Shown here piece by piece: positions 1 to 9,760 of a stretch of DNA of 64,000 nucleotides. The DNA is from Leptospira saintgironsiae (GTDB lineage Bacteria; Spirochaetota; Leptospiria; Leptospirales; Leptospiraceae), in contig NZ_NPDR01000004.1 of NCBI RefSeq assembly GCF_002811765.1, forward strand, positions 124,001-188,000, given 5' to 3'. The notes under the pieces are model-generated. The model ran no database searches. It worked only from the letters and a program-made list of their open reading frames with translations, and was not told where the DNA came from. Positions within the stretch are counted from its first letter, which is position 1. Each line of letters starts with the position of its first letter. A program made the position numbers and the translations under genes.

Positions 1-2
1 TT

Positions 3-1466
3 GCTTTGGCGGCTATGGGAAATTACGTAGACTCTCGGATCCTCATCAGAGATATTCTAGATTCCAATCCATCTAACACAAGAGCTCATTTTATCATGGC
101 AAAAATTTACGCCATGGAGGGCGATTATAATAACGAAGCAAAACATTTAGATAAGATCAAAAAGATCGGAACCTTCGATAAGGAAATTTCAGAAATAGCA
201 GTTTCCAATCGTCTCGCAGATATCTATTACCAACAAGATCTATATGAAGAGGCAGTATTTCATTATTCGGATACCCTTTCTGTAGATCCTGATAATATAG
301 AAGCATGTATCCGTATCGGTTTTATGGCAATCGGCCAAAAAGAATTTGGGATCGCAGATAAGTTTCTTTCTAGAATTCCAGATGAGAAAATCAAAATGCC
401 GGCCTTACTGATAGGAAAAGGTGTGGTCGCAGGGATCTTAAGAAAAGGAGATCCCAAAACTTATTTTCAAAAAGCATTCGAGGAAGATCCAACTTCTTCC
501 GTTAGCGGATTTTTATACGCAGTCTCTTTGTCTAGAGCTAACGAACATGATGAGGCAATTCGTGTAGCAAACTCTGTGGTAGATGTTGTCACAGATGAGT
601 ATGTTCGTTACACATTATTCCAATTTATCATGTTGGAATTTATCCTGAAAGCAAATTGGAACGAAGCTCTAAAACATGCAAGGCTATGTATGGAGATCGC
701 AAGGAATAATGGATGGAAGCAGGAGATGATAGACTCCGATTTCCACTTCTCCCTGATTGCGGTTCATATGGGAAGACTAGAAGACGCCAGCGAATATCTG
801 ATCGAGGCAGAATCCGAAAGAGTGGATGATGATCGGATCATAGAACTTGCAAATTATAAATACCAAGTTGAAACCAAAAGATTAGAACTTGGAAAAGTCG
901 CCAAGAGTGGATTTCTTCCAGAGCAAGAACTCGGAAAATTATTCACAGAACTATTTCCAGTAGAACGTTATTATGAGATCTCTGGTTTAAAATCTTCCAA
1001 GTCTTTCCATATAAAAGGGATCATAGATGAAGAAGGTAACAAGATCGTAATCGACGTGAATAAGATCGGGATCAGCGCCATGGATCATTATAGATCCTTA
1101 AAAGGTGTGGATTTCAAAAACTTATGCGTTAAGGTTGTCATAGCTCTAAATTATACAGTAAGTAGAGAGATCCCTAACAAGGAAGGGGATGGGGTCAATT
1201 TCCAAGGCCTAAATAAAACAGATAAAGAAACTCGTGCTCTTTTCAAATTTAGAAAATGGAAGGATGCTAAAATTTCAGACATATTCTTAAGAGATACCTT
1301 GGGCCAAGTAAAAGATATGGCATTGGACAAGGCGTTTATCATAGGAGATGCGGACTTCACAGAAGGTGCCCGCAGATTTCTGGCGGATAATCCGTCCAGA
1401 CTCTCCGTACTCTACGGAAGAGATTTAGAAGAACTTTTAAAAAAGGCACTGAAATCCCAAGGCTAA
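3..1466 (+). CDS. TPR-repeat protein with possible Mrr-like C-terminal domain (5' end outside window)
   Basis: The reading frame is open to the left edge, so the true start probably lies outside the window. The first ~300 residues are helical TPR-type repeats (for example the segment with [20 protein letters not shown]). The last ~180 residues differ: a beta-rich stretch ([10 protein letters not shown]), then [14 protein letters not shown], then [20 protein letters not shown] and a terminal [12 protein letters not shown]. This order resembles the restriction-endonuclease-like Mrr_cat fold, where a strand with Asp, a QxK-type strand and a 'tsdFT.gAr.fA' strand precede a final 'l.dg.eL..lL' helix. 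The catalytic Gln-x-Lys appears as FKF/RKW here, so nuclease activity is uncertain. TPR content is clear; the C-terminal assignment is inference. Confidence 0.7.
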   Translation, partial: ALAAMGNYVDSRILIRDILDSNPSNTRAHFIMAKIYAMEGDYNNEAKHLDKIKKIGTFDKEISEIAVSNRLADIYYQQDLYEEAVFHYSDTLSVDPDNIEACIRIGFMAIGQKEFGIADKFLSRIPDEKIKMPALLIGKGVVAGILRKGDPKTYFQKAFEEDPTSSVSGFLYAVSLSRANEHDEAIRVANSVVDVVTDEYVRYTLFQFIMLEFILKANWNEALKHARLCMEIARNNGWKQEMIDSDFHFSLIAVHMGRLEDASEYLIEAESERVDDDRIIELANYKYQVETKRLELGKVAKSGFLPEQELGKLFTELFPVERYYEISGLKSSKSFHIKGIIDEEGNKIVIDVNKIGISAMDHYRSLKGVDFKNLCVKVVIALNYTVSREIPNKEGDGVNFQGLNKTDKETRALFKFRKWKDAKISDIFLRDTLGQVKDMALDKAFIIGDADFTEGARRFLADNPSRLSVLYGRDLEELLKKALKSQG

Positions 1467-1499
1467 AGGGAACCTTCAGTTTTATTAGGGGTCCTAAAC

Positions 1500-2096
1500 A
1501 TGTTCTATCTATCTTTTTACGGATCCGTTTTGTTCAGAGGATTATTACTTCTAATATTATTACAAGTTTCTTGCATTTCTACAAGAGGAGAATCTCCTCT
1601 TTTTGCTAAGCGAAGTCCCGAAATTCCTCCAACTATTACTCAAGGAAAAGTTTTTTTAGCGGGACATACTGGAGAACATTCCAAGGATACAGAAGAGATC
1701 CTGAAATTATTACAACGCCTCGTTTCAGGAACGATTTCAAAAGATCTGAATTTTTTACCCGAGGTCGTTTCCCCGAAAGACGGGATCTATCTGGACGTAA
1801 AAGGGAATTGGACCAGAGAACAACTTATACAAGAGCTTTCTACTCCAGATAATTATTTTCGCATATACTTCTTCGATCGAGAATTATTAGAAAAACAGAA
1901 AAACTCAAAAGAAGTAAGAACAGTTCGGGACTTGTTTCTCTCTTCTGGAGGGATAGAAGTCGACTTTTATTACGAGAGCAAGAGCGCTTGCGAGTTAAAA
2001 CTCAAATTTAAAGAGAACCAGAAACTAGAAAGGGAACTGATCAATCCGTATTTCATTAAGCAGGACGGAAAATGGTACTTATTCCGGCTTTTCTAA
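1500..2096 (+). CDS. putative lipoprotein, unknown function
   Basis: A 198-residue protein with a hydrophobic N-terminus (residues 10-24) ending in LLQVSC, a plausible spirochaetal lipobox with the lipidated Cys at about residue 25. The mature part is charged and mostly soluble-looking, with no motif I recognise. It starts 33 bp after the TPR gene and could be cotranscribed with it. Likely an envelope lipoprotein; no function can be given. Confidence 0.65.
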   Translation: MFYLSFYGSVLFRGLLLLILLQVSCISTRGESPLFAKRSPEIPPTITQGKVFLAGHTGEHSKDTEEILKLLQRLVSGTISKDLNFLPEVVSPKDGIYLDVKGNWTREQLIQELSTPDNYFRIYFFDRELLEKQKNSKEVRTVRDLFLSSGGIEVDFYYESKSACELKLKFKENQKLERELINPYFIKQDGKWYLFRLF

Positions 2097-2170
2097 AATG
2101 AAATCTTCTAAAAAGGCAAACGGACTTGCGGTACCAGGCCTTGATATTGAAATAGCCATAAGGAAAGAGG

Positions 2171-3640
2171 ATGCGAGACTTCCAATCGGGACACGAACAA
2201 GATCTACTCGATAAAACTTCCTATAATAAGCACAGAAGTTGGATCCTTCTTTCTATTTTTGCTGCTTCTTCATTCTTATTTCCTTTCGGGACACTTGTCT
2301 TTCCGGAAACAATTCCTTTTGAAACGACTAGCGAAGATAAAAAGGGAAGTCAGGTTAATAAGCCTAACCAAAACACCACTCCGGTAACTAGCACTTCTAC
2401 AAACGTTGCTCCGACTACCGGCAAGGTTATAGACTGGGATGTAGATCGTTTAACTGAATATGCGATCTCAAACAACCCGCTGTATTTATCTGAAAGACAG
2501 AATATGGGGATCGAAAGAGGACGGGTGATCACCGCTTCCTTATATCGAAATCCAGTCCTTCAATTCCAACAACAGTTCATTGGTGGAACTCCAAACTCAC
2601 AAGGTGGAAGTCCGGAAACAGCACCCGGAATGTACCAAGAGTTGGACGTGTACGGAGTTGTTCCTCTTAGAACAAGAGTAGCCAAAAAAGGATTCGAAGC
2701 TTCTATCCAAGATTTCTGGAATTTCGATCGTATCTTCCGGATGAGGCTTCGCCAAAATTATTGGGCATTCGTATTTCTTACACTTCTTGTAGATACAAAC
2801 AAGGAATTCTACGAAAACTATAGCGATCTTTTAGAACTCACAAAGTTCAGAGTGCAGAAAGGGGACATCTCTCCTTTAGAATTCGAACGTTTAGAGTTAG
2901 AAAGGATACAGGTAGAAAAATTCTACCGTGATGCAATTGTTCGCAGGCAAGCTATCGAAAAAGATCTACGCATTCTTTCTGGTTTATCTGAGGAAGAAGG
3001 TGTATTCGCTTTCAAAGTAGATTCCATGAAGTTCAGAACTTTGGAAGAAATGGGACTACACTTAAAAGAAAATTTTCCTTCTATAGAACGTCCTGACCTT
3101 ACTGCGCTTGAGCAAAGGTTACAAGAGAAGAAGATGAACATTGAACTGCAAAGAAAGGAAGCCTTAGGCTGGTTGCAGTTAGGTGGAGAGTGGAGGGTCA
3201 AAGGTGGGGAAAATTATGGAGGAGTATTCGCTTCCATTCCAATTCCTTTGAATGATAGAGGCCAAGGAAAAATATATTCTGCAAAAGAAGAATATAGAAA
3301 ATTCGAATTAGCCTTGGATGCAAAAAAAAGAGAAGTAAACGCTGAGATAGAGGCCGCTAAAAAAGAACTCTTGGCGAGAGAAGAACTCTTAACTAAATAC
3401 GAAAGAATTAATCTTCTCCAAAAAAACAAACAGTTGGAAGAGAAATCCAGAATTGCATATGTCCGCGGCGCCTCCGATCAAGTAACCTTCCTCCAAGCAG
3501 AAAAAAACTACCTCACCATCCTCAGAGAATATTACGATTTACTGTATTTATATTTTAACGCGGTAGAAAATTACAAGGCCGCAACCGGAAAAATCGCGGA
3601 AATTTCTTCTGCAAACAAGGCGAAGGTAGAAGGACAATGA
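2171..3640 (+). CDS. TolC/CzcC-family outer membrane efflux protein
   Basis: A 489-residue protein of the outer membrane efflux protein (OEP) family, which forms the trimeric exit duct of tripartite efflux pumps. After a hydrophobic N-terminal segment (about residues 25-45) come the typical long amphipathic helices, including LLELTKFRVQKGDISPLEFE and the second-half repeat with EKSRIAYVRGASDQVTFLQA, the usual internal duplication. A purine-rich GGAAAGAGG directly precedes the ATG. The 3' end overlaps the adaptor gene by ATGA, showing translational coupling. In CzcCBA/CusCBA systems this is the C subunit. Confidence 0.85.
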   Translation: MRDFQSGHEQDLLDKTSYNKHRSWILLSIFAASSFLFPFGTLVFPETIPFETTSEDKKGSQVNKPNQNTTPVTSTSTNVAPTTGKVIDWDVDRLTEYAISNNPLYLSERQNMGIERGRVITASLYRNPVLQFQQQFIGGTPNSQGGSPETAPGMYQELDVYGVVPLRTRVAKKGFEASIQDFWNFDRIFRMRLRQNYWAFVFLTLLVDTNKEFYENYSDLLELTKFRVQKGDISPLEFERLELERIQVEKFYRDAIVRRQAIEKDLRILSGLSEEEGVFAFKVDSMKFRTLEEMGLHLKENFPSIERPDLTALEQRLQEKKMNIELQRKEALGWLQLGGEWRVKGGENYGGVFASIPIPLNDRGQGKIYSAKEEYRKFELALDAKKREVNAEIEAAKKELLAREELLTKYERINLLQKNKQLEEKSRIAYVRGASDQVTFLQAEKNYLTILREYYDLLYLYFNAVENYKAATGKIAEISSANKAKVEGQ

Positions 3641-4818
3641 AACTATTATTCCAAAAATATAAAATTCTGATCGTTTTAGCCTTGGGGATCACAATCGCAT
3701 TTTTTGGGTTCAAATACTTATCCAAAAAGAAGCCAGAAAAAAAGATCACCGAAGAAAACAAAAACGTATTCACAGTTCCGGAAGACGTAATCAGAAGACA
3801 TCCTCTCACTTATGTTGGCTTAAAAGAAGTCTCTCAATTCGAAGAACTTGCTCTGCCTGGTAGGATCACCTACGATCCGGAAAGTATGGCAAAGGTTGGT
3901 TCTCAAGTCGAAGCCAGGATCAAAAAAGTTTTGGTAAAAGAGGGAGATAAGGTTAGCCAAGGATCTCCGTTAGCAATCCTCTCTTCCATTCAATTGGGAG
4001 AAGTAGAAGCGGCTTATGTAAAAGCAAGAGCATCTTTGGATGCACTAAAGATGCAAGCGGATCGTGCTAAGGAACTTTTCGAAATGAAAGTTACTTCTGC
4101 AAAAGAATACGAATTCGCAACGATGCAGTACAAAACTGCAAGAACAGAAGTGGAAACCACTCGTATCAAATTGGACAATTATGGTCTGACTCCTTCTGAA
4201 ATTGAAGGGATCGAAAGAGGCATTTATGTTTCTTCTAACCTGATCCTCAGAAGCCCTATCAACGGAGAAGTCACTGAAAGAAAAGCGATCCTGGGACAAC
4301 AGGTGACTCGCGCAGAAGAATTATTCACAATCGCTAACTTAAATCATCTTTGGGTATTACTCGACGTATACGAAAAAGATTTGGGCGGAGTGAGAGAAGG
4401 AGCTCAGGCGACTATCTTTCCATTAGGAGATGAACATAGTAGTGTTCAGATCCAAGGGAAAGTAGGTTATGTAGGAACAGTTTTAGATAACGTAAAACGT
4501 ACCGCAAAACTCAGGATCATGGTTTCCAATAAAGGAAACAAACTAAAGCCGGGCCAAACTGTTACTGCAAAAGTTGCAGGCCTTGTAGTCAGCACTGGAG
4601 GAGGAAAACGTAAGATGATCCCTCTAGAAGCAGTTCATGAGATAGAAGGAAAATCTTTCGTATTCGTTTCGCATGGAGAAGGTAGTTTCGAAGCTGTAAA
4701 CGTAGTAGTAGGGGATACGATAGAAGACGATATAATCATATTAGGCGGGCTTCCTGACGGTGCAGAAGTTGTCTCCAAGGGTTCCTTTGTCCTAAAGAGC
4801 GAGTTCCTTAAGTTTTAA
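3637..4818 (+). CDS. RND efflux periplasmic adaptor (CzcB/CusB-like membrane fusion protein)
   Basis: A 393-residue adaptor with one N-terminal membrane segment (about residues 9-25). The lipoyl-like half motif is AKVGSQVEARIKKVLVKEGD, followed by the coiled-coil hairpin (EAAYVKARASLDALKMQADR) and the returning half motif LRSPINGEVTERKAILGQQV. A beta-barrel domain and a C-terminal membrane-proximal domain (VVSKGSFVLKSEF) follow. It should bridge an inner-membrane RND pump to the upstream outer-membrane protein. No RND pump gene follows: the next gene is lexA. Substrate is unknown; heavy-metal efflux is the nearest family association. Confidence 0.85.
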   Translation: MKLLFQKYKILIVLALGITIAFFGFKYLSKKKPEKKITEENKNVFTVPEDVIRRHPLTYVGLKEVSQFEELALPGRITYDPESMAKVGSQVEARIKKVLVKEGDKVSQGSPLAILSSIQLGEVEAAYVKARASLDALKMQADRAKELFEMKVTSAKEYEFATMQYKTARTEVETTRIKLDNYGLTPSEIEGIERGIYVSSNLILRSPINGEVTERKAILGQQVTRAEELFTIANLNHLWVLLDVYEKDLGGVREGAQATIFPLGDEHSSVQIQGKVGYVGTVLDNVKRTAKLRIMVSNKGNKLKPGQTVTAKVAGLVVSTGGGKRKMIPLEAVHEIEGKSFVFVSHGEGSFEAVNVVVGDTIEDDIIILGGLPDGAEVVSKGSFVLKSEFLKF

Positions 4819-4882
4819 TATTTAAAATCACATCACCTAAAAAGTACTTGCACAACATTTATTCACTAATAACTTGTTAAGC

Positions 4883-5491
4883 ATGAAAGATCTGACGGAA
4901 AAGCAACTCGCTGTTTTACAGTTTATTACCAGTATAATCAAAGAAAGAGGCTTTCCGCCAACGATCAGAGAGATTGGTGATGAGTTCGGGATCACGGCAA
5001 AGGGTGCCTACGATCACCTAAAAGCCATCGAGAAAAAAGGATACCTTAAGACTTCCAAAAACCAATCCAGAGCAATAGAACTTACCCGCCAAAGTCCATT
5101 CGAAAGTTTACCAGTTCCCACTCCAAGTATTCCACTCCTAGGTAGAGTGGCCGCCGGTCTACCTATCCTGGCCGAAGAAAACATTGAAGCTTATATCCCA
5201 GTTCCGGAAGAGATGGCCTCTAAAGGGATTACCTTTGCTCTAAAAGTGCAAGGAGATTCCATGATAGAAGCTGGGATCAATGATGGAGATGTGGCGATTA
5301 TCCAGAAAAAGGATATAGCTCGAAATGGAGAGATCGTAGTAGCTCTCATCGAAGACGAGGCAACTTTAAAAGTGTATTTTAAAGAAGCGGATCATATTCG
5401 TTTGGAAGCTAGAAATCCAAAATACAAACCGATCCGTAGTAAAAAAGTAGTCATCGTCGGAAAGTTGATCGGTCTTTATCGTACCTATTGA
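4883..5491 (+). CDS. lexA: LexA SOS-response repressor
   Basis: A 202-residue transcriptional repressor and self-cleaving protease of the SOS response. The N-terminal winged helix (residues 1-65) carries the recognition region PTIREIGDEFGITAKGAYDH. The cleavage site is Ala91-Gly92 (RVAAGLP). The catalytic dyad is Ser126 (GDSMIEAG) and Lys163 (EATLKVY). I chose the ATG at 4883, which gives the family's usual MKDLT start, rather than a TTG nine bases upstream. It stands alone after the efflux pair. I found no exact TTTG-N5-CAAA box, the motif reported for leptospiral LexA, in the 64-bp leader. Confidence 0.95.
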   Translation: MKDLTEKQLAVLQFITSIIKERGFPPTIREIGDEFGITAKGAYDHLKAIEKKGYLKTSKNQSRAIELTRQSPFESLPVPTPSIPLLGRVAAGLPILAEENIEAYIPVPEEMASKGITFALKVQGDSMIEAGINDGDVAIIQKKDIARNGEIVVALIEDEATLKVYFKEADHIRLEARNPKYKPIRSKKVVIVGKLIGLYRTY

Positions 5492-5550
5492 TATACACTC
5501 TGGATTTCGGAGTTGACATTAACCCTTGAGAGAGGAAAGATTTTGAAAGA

Positions 5551-5853
5551 GTGAATAATCTTTCCTTTTTCCGCGTATTCGCGGCCTTCTTCCTTTTACT
5601 TCTATTATTCGATTGTGCCTCCCGAAAAAAAGAGATCGGAGACAGGGACTTAAAACTAGTCCTTGAATATCTGACTGAGGCCCGCCTTGCGGAAAGATTG
5701 AATTACGCTTCCGAACAAACGATTCGAAAGGATTCCGAAATTTTGGAAGCAGCCTGCGAAAGATACCAACTAGATAAGGATTCCGTAATGGAACAAATTC
5801 GTATCAAATATCCGAAGACTTACTTCGCATTGGTCGGCAAAAATGAAGAATAA
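5551..5853 (+). CDS. small putative lipoprotein upstream of S41 protease
   Basis: A 100-residue protein from a GTG start (GAAAGA just upstream), with a hydrophobic leader (residues 5-21) ending LLFDC, a likely lipobox. The mature part is about 78 residues, charged and helical, with ERLNYASEQTIRKDSEILEAACERYQLDKDSV. The length and layout recall the small DUF4296-type lipoproteins, but I am not sure. It overlaps the S41 protease gene by 11 bases, so the two are very likely made together and may act together in the periplasm. A TTGACA lies at 5513-5518 but its -10 partner is poor. Confidence 0.65.
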   Translation: MNNLSFFRVFAAFFLLLLLFDCASRKKEIGDRDLKLVLEYLTEARLAERLNYASEQTIRKDSEILEAACERYQLDKDSVMEQIRIKYPKTYFALVGKNEE

Positions 5854-7210
5854 GGAAAGATTTGCCTGGGCCAGTTTGGTTCTAATTTTATTTACTACAG
5901 TTGTATTTCGTCCAGTACATGCAAAAGCGGTTTCAGAAACTGCTGAAAAATATCTGCAATTATTCCATGAAGTTTTCGGACTCATGCAAAACGGTTATGT
6001 AGAAACCGTAGACGAAGAAAAAGTATTCTTAGGTGCGATCAAAGGAATGCTCGGATCTTTGGGAGATCCTCATTCTTCTTTCTTGGAAGAAGAAGAATAC
6101 AGACAGATGCGGGAAGAGACTCGTGGATCTTTCGGCGGAGTCGGAATGGAAGTGGCTTATACTGATGGAGCCATAGTAGTAGTTTCTCCTATCGAAGATA
6201 CTCCTGCGATGAAAGCGGGTATCTTACCACAAGATAGGATCATAGAGATAGACGGAAAAAGTACCGCAAACTTGGGCTACGCAGAAGGTATCAAACTGAT
6301 GCGTGGAAAACCAGGAAGTTCTGTAAGTATCAAAGTAGAAAGAAAAAATATCAAAGAACCTTTGCAGTTCACTTTAGTTCGCGAAAATATAAAAATACGA
6401 TATGTTCGTTCTAACTTCTTCGAAAAGGAAAAAGTGGGCTATCTCCGTTTGAACCAGTTCATGGGAGAAAACACATTAGAAGAATTTAAAAAACATCTCA
6501 AGATACTCGCTGATAAAAAGTCAGAAGGTCTGATCGTAGATTTAAGAATGAATCCAGGTGGTTTATTACCTTTATCCGTCGCATTATCTGATATTTTTCT
6601 TCCAGAAGGATTAGATATAGTTTCCGTGAGAGGAAGAGGTGGAGAACTTGCAGACGTTTCCAAGTCAACAGGCAAGGGAGACAAGTATACTTCTATACCT
6701 TTAGTCGTTCTTATCAATGAAGGTTCTGCTTCTGCTTCTGAAATTTTTGCAGGAGCTATCCAGGATCATAAACGAGGAAAAATTGTAGGAGTTACTTCTT
6801 TCGGAAAGGGCTCCGTTCAAATTGTTTATCCTCTTTCTTTCGGAATGGCTGTAAAACTTACAGTTCAAAAATATTATACTCCATCCGGTAAATCTCTTCA
6901 TGGAAAAGGGATCCAACCAGACGTGACTGTAAAAGGAATAGAGCCTAACGAGGATGATCGTTTTTATCTCAGAAAGATGAGTGAGAAAAAACTACTAGAT
7001 CAACTTGCTTCTAAATATCCTGAATATAATGAGCAGAACTTTTTGAATTTTGAAAAGGCGCTTAAAGAACAGGGGATCAAACTTAGTTCAGATGTTGCCA
7101 GAGCAGTTTATAAAAATAAGACCCAAGCAGAAAAAGACAGAACTATGACCGATTTGGAATTGGATCCTCAGTTGAAAAAAGCAGTGGATCTACTTTCTTC
7201 CAAATCTTGA
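5843..7210 (+). CDS. S41 family C-terminal processing peptidase (CtpA/Prc-like)
   Basis: A 455-residue periplasmic serine protease of the tail-specific/carboxy-terminal processing family. A signal segment occupies residues 8-27. The PDZ domain (about 85-170) includes [20 protein letters not shown] and the [15 protein letters not shown] loop. The protease core has [20 protein letters not shown], then the nucleophile in [11 protein letters not shown] (about residue 296) and the general-base Lys in [14 protein letters not shown] (about residue 322). Ser and Lys are both intact, so the enzyme should be active. It is coupled to the small lipoprotein upstream and to tsaD downstream. Confidence 0.92.
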   Translation: MKNKERFAWASLVLILFTTVVFRPVHAKAVSETAEKYLQLFHEVFGLMQNGYVETVDEEKVFLGAIKGMLGSLGDPHSSFLEEEEYRQMREETRGSFGGVGMEVAYTDGAIVVVSPIEDTPAMKAGILPQDRIIEIDGKSTANLGYAEGIKLMRGKPGSSVSIKVERKNIKEPLQFTLVRENIKIRYVRSNFFEKEKVGYLRLNQFMGENTLEEFKKHLKILADKKSEGLIVDLRMNPGGLLPLSVALSDIFLPEGLDIVSVRGRGGELADVSKSTGKGDKYTSIPLVVLINEGSASASEIFAGAIQDHKRGKIVGVTSFGKGSVQIVYPLSFGMAVKLTVQKYYTPSGKSLHGKGIQPDVTVKGIEPNEDDRFYLRKMSEKKLLDQLASKYPEYNEQNFLNFEKALKEQGIKLSSDVARAVYKNKTQAEKDRTMTDLELDPQLKKAVDLLSSKS

Positions 7211-7212
7211 CC

Positions 7213-8229
7213 ATGATCGGTCTAGGAATAGAGACTAGCTGCGACGAAACCAGCCTAGCAATTGTAAAAGATGGGAAAGAATTACTTTCCCTCAAAATTT
7301 TTAGTCAGATAGATTTGCACAAACCTTTTAGAGGGATTGTTCCAGAGATTGCCTCCCGTGCTCATTTAGAAAAGATCAATCCTCTTCTTTCAGAAGTGTT
7401 AGAAGAATCTAAGATCGGTCTTTCTGATCTGGACTATGTGGCTGTGACAAGATCTCCAGGTTTAACTGGTTCGCTCATGATCGGAGCACAACTTGCAAGA
7501 TCCATTCATGCAGTGTATGGAACACCAATCGTTCCACTTTGTCATTTACAGGCTCATTTTGCTGTATTACATTTAGAAGAAGTGGAACCTGTCTTTCCTG
7601 TATTGGGATTGCTTCTTTCCGGTGGGAATTCCGCAATTTATAGAATTCCCCATTTCGGAAAAATGGAAGTGGTGGGAGATACTATGGACGACGCCTTAGG
7701 AGAAGCGTTCGATAAGGTTGCAGGCTTATTGTCTTTGCCTTATCCTGGTGGACCTCCTATTGAAAAGGAAGCATCCAAGTATGTTCCTGGACCGAAAGAA
7801 AAAGATCTATTACCTCCTTTGCTTAGGAATCTGGAGCAGGATCGTGTCGCCTTTTCTTTTTCAGGTTTAAAAACTGCTGTTTCTCATTTGAAAGCAAAAC
7901 AACCAGAACTGTCCACTCAGGCAGTATGTTATCATTTCCAAAAGACAGCGTTTGAGCTTGTGGAAAGAAATTTGAAACGTGCAGTTTCCATTACTGGGAT
8001 TAAAAGGATCCTAGCAGGGGGAGGGGTCTTGGCGAATTCTACACTTCGTAACAGATTATCCCAATTCGCGGATAAAAATTCCCTGGAATTTTTATCTCCC
8101 CAAAAAAAGATCTACTGCACGGATAACGGCGCGATGGTTGCTGCCCTCGGTTATTATCTATTTAAACAGGGATATTCTAAGAGTTTGGACTTTACGGTAA
8201 GTCCAGTAAGGCAGGAGACCTACATATGA
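7213..8229 (+). CDS. tsaD: tRNA N6-threonylcarbamoyladenosine synthase subunit TsaD
   Basis: A 338-residue ASKHA-fold enzyme that, with TsaB and TsaE, transfers threonylcarbamoyl to A37 of tRNAs reading ANN codons. It begins [14 protein letters not shown], the family signature. The metal-binding pair is His111 and His115 (HLQAHFAVL), and the nucleotide-binding loop [11 protein letters not shown] follows. I chose ATG 7213 over a TTG six bases upstream. Its start abuts the stop of the protease gene and its end overlaps pssA by ATGA, so the four genes read as one operon. Confidence 0.95.
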   Translation: MIGLGIETSCDETSLAIVKDGKELLSLKIFSQIDLHKPFRGIVPEIASRAHLEKINPLLSEVLEESKIGLSDLDYVAVTRSPGLTGSLMIGAQLARSIHAVYGTPIVPLCHLQAHFAVLHLEEVEPVFPVLGLLLSGGNSAIYRIPHFGKMEVVGDTMDDALGEAFDKVAGLLSLPYPGGPPIEKEASKYVPGPKEKDLLPPLLRNLEQDRVAFSFSGLKTAVSHLKAKQPELSTQAVCYHFQKTAFELVERNLKRAVSITGIKRILAGGGVLANSTLRNRLSQFADKNSLEFLSPQKKIYCTDNGAMVAALGYYLFKQGYSKSLDFTVSPVRQETYI

Positions 8230-8984
8230 ATCGCAGGCTACATTGGATTCCAAATATGATCACTCTCGGGAACTTAAGTATGGGATTTGTTTCCATACTG
8301 ATCGCTTCCGAGGCAACAGGTAACGGACCTCAATCCTATATACTCTCCGGATTTTTCATCCTGCTCGCAGCAATCTGCGACGGATTGGATGGAATGACTG
8401 CAAGAGCCTTGGATGCAACTAGCGAACTAGGCGCTGACTTGGACAGTCTTGCAGATCTTACTGCGTTCGGTATCGCACCTGGATTCCTTTTTTATAATAT
8501 GGTTCTGGGAGAATACAAGATTGATGTATTCGGAAAAGAAGATCTTTTCCCGATCGGAATGTTGATCGCTGCTATATTTCCTGCTTGTGCTGCATACAGA
8601 TTAGCCAGATTTAACGTGGCACATGATCCTTCTTCTTTTACTGGATTACCATCTCCTATTGCAGGAATTACTATCGGGTTTTTACCAATTTTCTTAGGAA
8701 AGGATCATACTCTTCCTCATTGGTTAGGAATTCCTCTATTTATCCTAATCGCTTTTTTAATGGTTTCTAATATTCGTTATGGAAAACCTCAAGTAGCAAT
8801 TCGTTCTAAGCTAAGTCCTTTACGTGCTGGTTTAATGCTTGGAGCCGCATTGATTGCACTCTTCTTTGTGGGATTTGCTCGTTGGCCTTGGCTTGTTTAT
8901 GGATTGATCTGTCTTTATATCTTCTCTGGGATTTTGACTTTCCTCATCCATATTCTGCAAGAACTGAGAGTAAAACTAGACTAA
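8226..8984 (+). CDS. pssA: CDP-diacylglycerol-serine O-phosphatidyltransferase
   Basis: A 252-residue multi-pass inner-membrane protein that makes phosphatidylserine from CDP-diacylglycerol and serine. The CDP-alcohol phosphatidyltransferase motif is complete at about residues 52-78: DGMTAR, eight residues, then G-x3-D-x3-D (GADLDSLAD). About eight hydrophobic segments are visible, including the N-terminal [17 protein letters not shown]. It is the last gene of the tsaD operon, overlapping tsaD by four bases. Phosphatidylserine synthase fits best ([10 protein letters not shown] start, PSPIAG), but other CDP-alcohol transferases share the motif. Confidence 0.88.
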   Translation: MNRRLHWIPNMITLGNLSMGFVSILIASEATGNGPQSYILSGFFILLAAICDGLDGMTARALDATSELGADLDSLADLTAFGIAPGFLFYNMVLGEYKIDVFGKEDLFPIGMLIAAIFPACAAYRLARFNVAHDPSSFTGLPSPIAGITIGFLPIFLGKDHTLPHWLGIPLFILIAFLMVSNIRYGKPQVAIRSKLSPLRAGLMLGAALIALFFVGFARWPWLVYGLICLYIFSGILTFLIHILQELRVKLD

Positions 8985-9102
8985 TAAGAGTATTTTTATT
9001 TTTTGGCTTAGTGTAAATGGAATAACTTTTCATTACTGATACTAGCTTCTCTTTTAAAAAAGATTGGACGGTGCTAAAAAAATCCAAGAGACTAAATGAG
9101 AT

Positions 9103-9360
9103 ATGGATCAGGAAAAGCTAATTAAAAGGATCACCTTCGATCCTAAAATCTTGGGCGGAAAACCAATCGTTCGGGGTCGTAGATTGGCTGTTGAGCATAT
9201 TCTTGGAATGCTTGCAGCAGGTGATACGTCTGAGCAGATCTTGCAAGGTTATCCTTGGTTAGAATTGGATGACATACAAGCTTGTCTTGTTTATGCACAT
9301 CGAATAATCTCCCACGAAAGAATAGAGAATATTCCTACTGACTCAAGCCAAGTTGCGTGA
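9103..9360 (+). CDS. DUF433 family antitoxin-like protein
   Basis: An 85-residue protein with the standard DUF433 pattern: KRITFDPKILGGKPIVRGRR, then LAVEHILGMLAAGDTSEQIL and YPWLELDDIQACLVYA. DUF433 proteins are DNA-binding antitoxins usually paired with DUF5615 PIN-like proteins. The coding region overlaps the next gene by four bases (GTGA), the normal arrangement for a type II toxin-antitoxin pair. Such modules normally autoregulate; I see no clear operator in the 118-bp leader. Confidence 0.9.
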   Translation: MDQEKLIKRITFDPKILGGKPIVRGRRLAVEHILGMLAAGDTSEQILQGYPWLELDDIQACLVYAHRIISHERIENIPTDSSQVA

Positions 9361-9713
9361 AAGTCTTATTAGACACATGCGTCTGGGGAGGAGTATTAAA
9401 GGAATTACTCTTATCTGGAATCGATGTGATCTGGGTCGGAGATTTTCAATCTGATCCGGGTGATGAAGAAATCCTTACCTTGGCATTCGAGCAGAAAAGG
9501 ATTCTAATAACCTTAGATAAAGACTTCGGAGAATTGGCTGTTGTCCGAAAAATCCCACATCATGGAATTGTTCGTTTAGTGAATCTTTCGACAAGCGAGC
9601 AAGTGAGAATCAGCAAATATATATTAGGTTTACATGAAAAAGAATTATTTTCCGGCGCCATTATTACTGCATCAGCAGATAAACTAAGATTACGATTACC
9701 AGATCTTTCGTAA
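9357..9713 (+). CDS. DUF5615 PIN-like toxin
   Basis: A 118-residue protein of the DUF5615 PIN-like family, a presumed RNase toxin partner of DUF433. Acidic residues expected at the active site are visible: Asp6 (KVLLDTCVW), Asp35 and Asp54/Asp56 (LDKDFGELA). The GTG start overlaps the antitoxin stop. Members are predicted by homology with VapC to cut RNA; activity is not shown by sequence alone. It ends just before a short perfect inverted repeat shared with the convergent gene. Confidence 0.88.
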   Translation: MKVLLDTCVWGGVLKELLLSGIDVIWVGDFQSDPGDEEILTLAFEQKRILITLDKDFGELAVVRKIPHHGIVRLVNLSTSEQVRISKYILGLHEKELFSGAIITASADKLRLRLPDLS

Positions 9714-9742
9714 AAATTACTTCCGACAATTTATTTCGCTCT

Positions 9743-9760
9743 GATATCTATTTAGATATC
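9743..9760. terminator. short inverted repeat between convergent genes
   Basis: GATATCTA-TT-TAGATATC is a perfect inverted repeat lying between the toxin stop and the stop codon of the minus-strand gene at 9761. It is AT-rich and has no long T-run, so a terminator role is only a guess. Confidence 0.3.

Noticed and set aside
4819..4882. SOS box in front of lexA
   Set aside because: I looked for TTTG-N5-CAAA and near matches and found only TTGCACAA-like fragments, so I do not call a LexA site.
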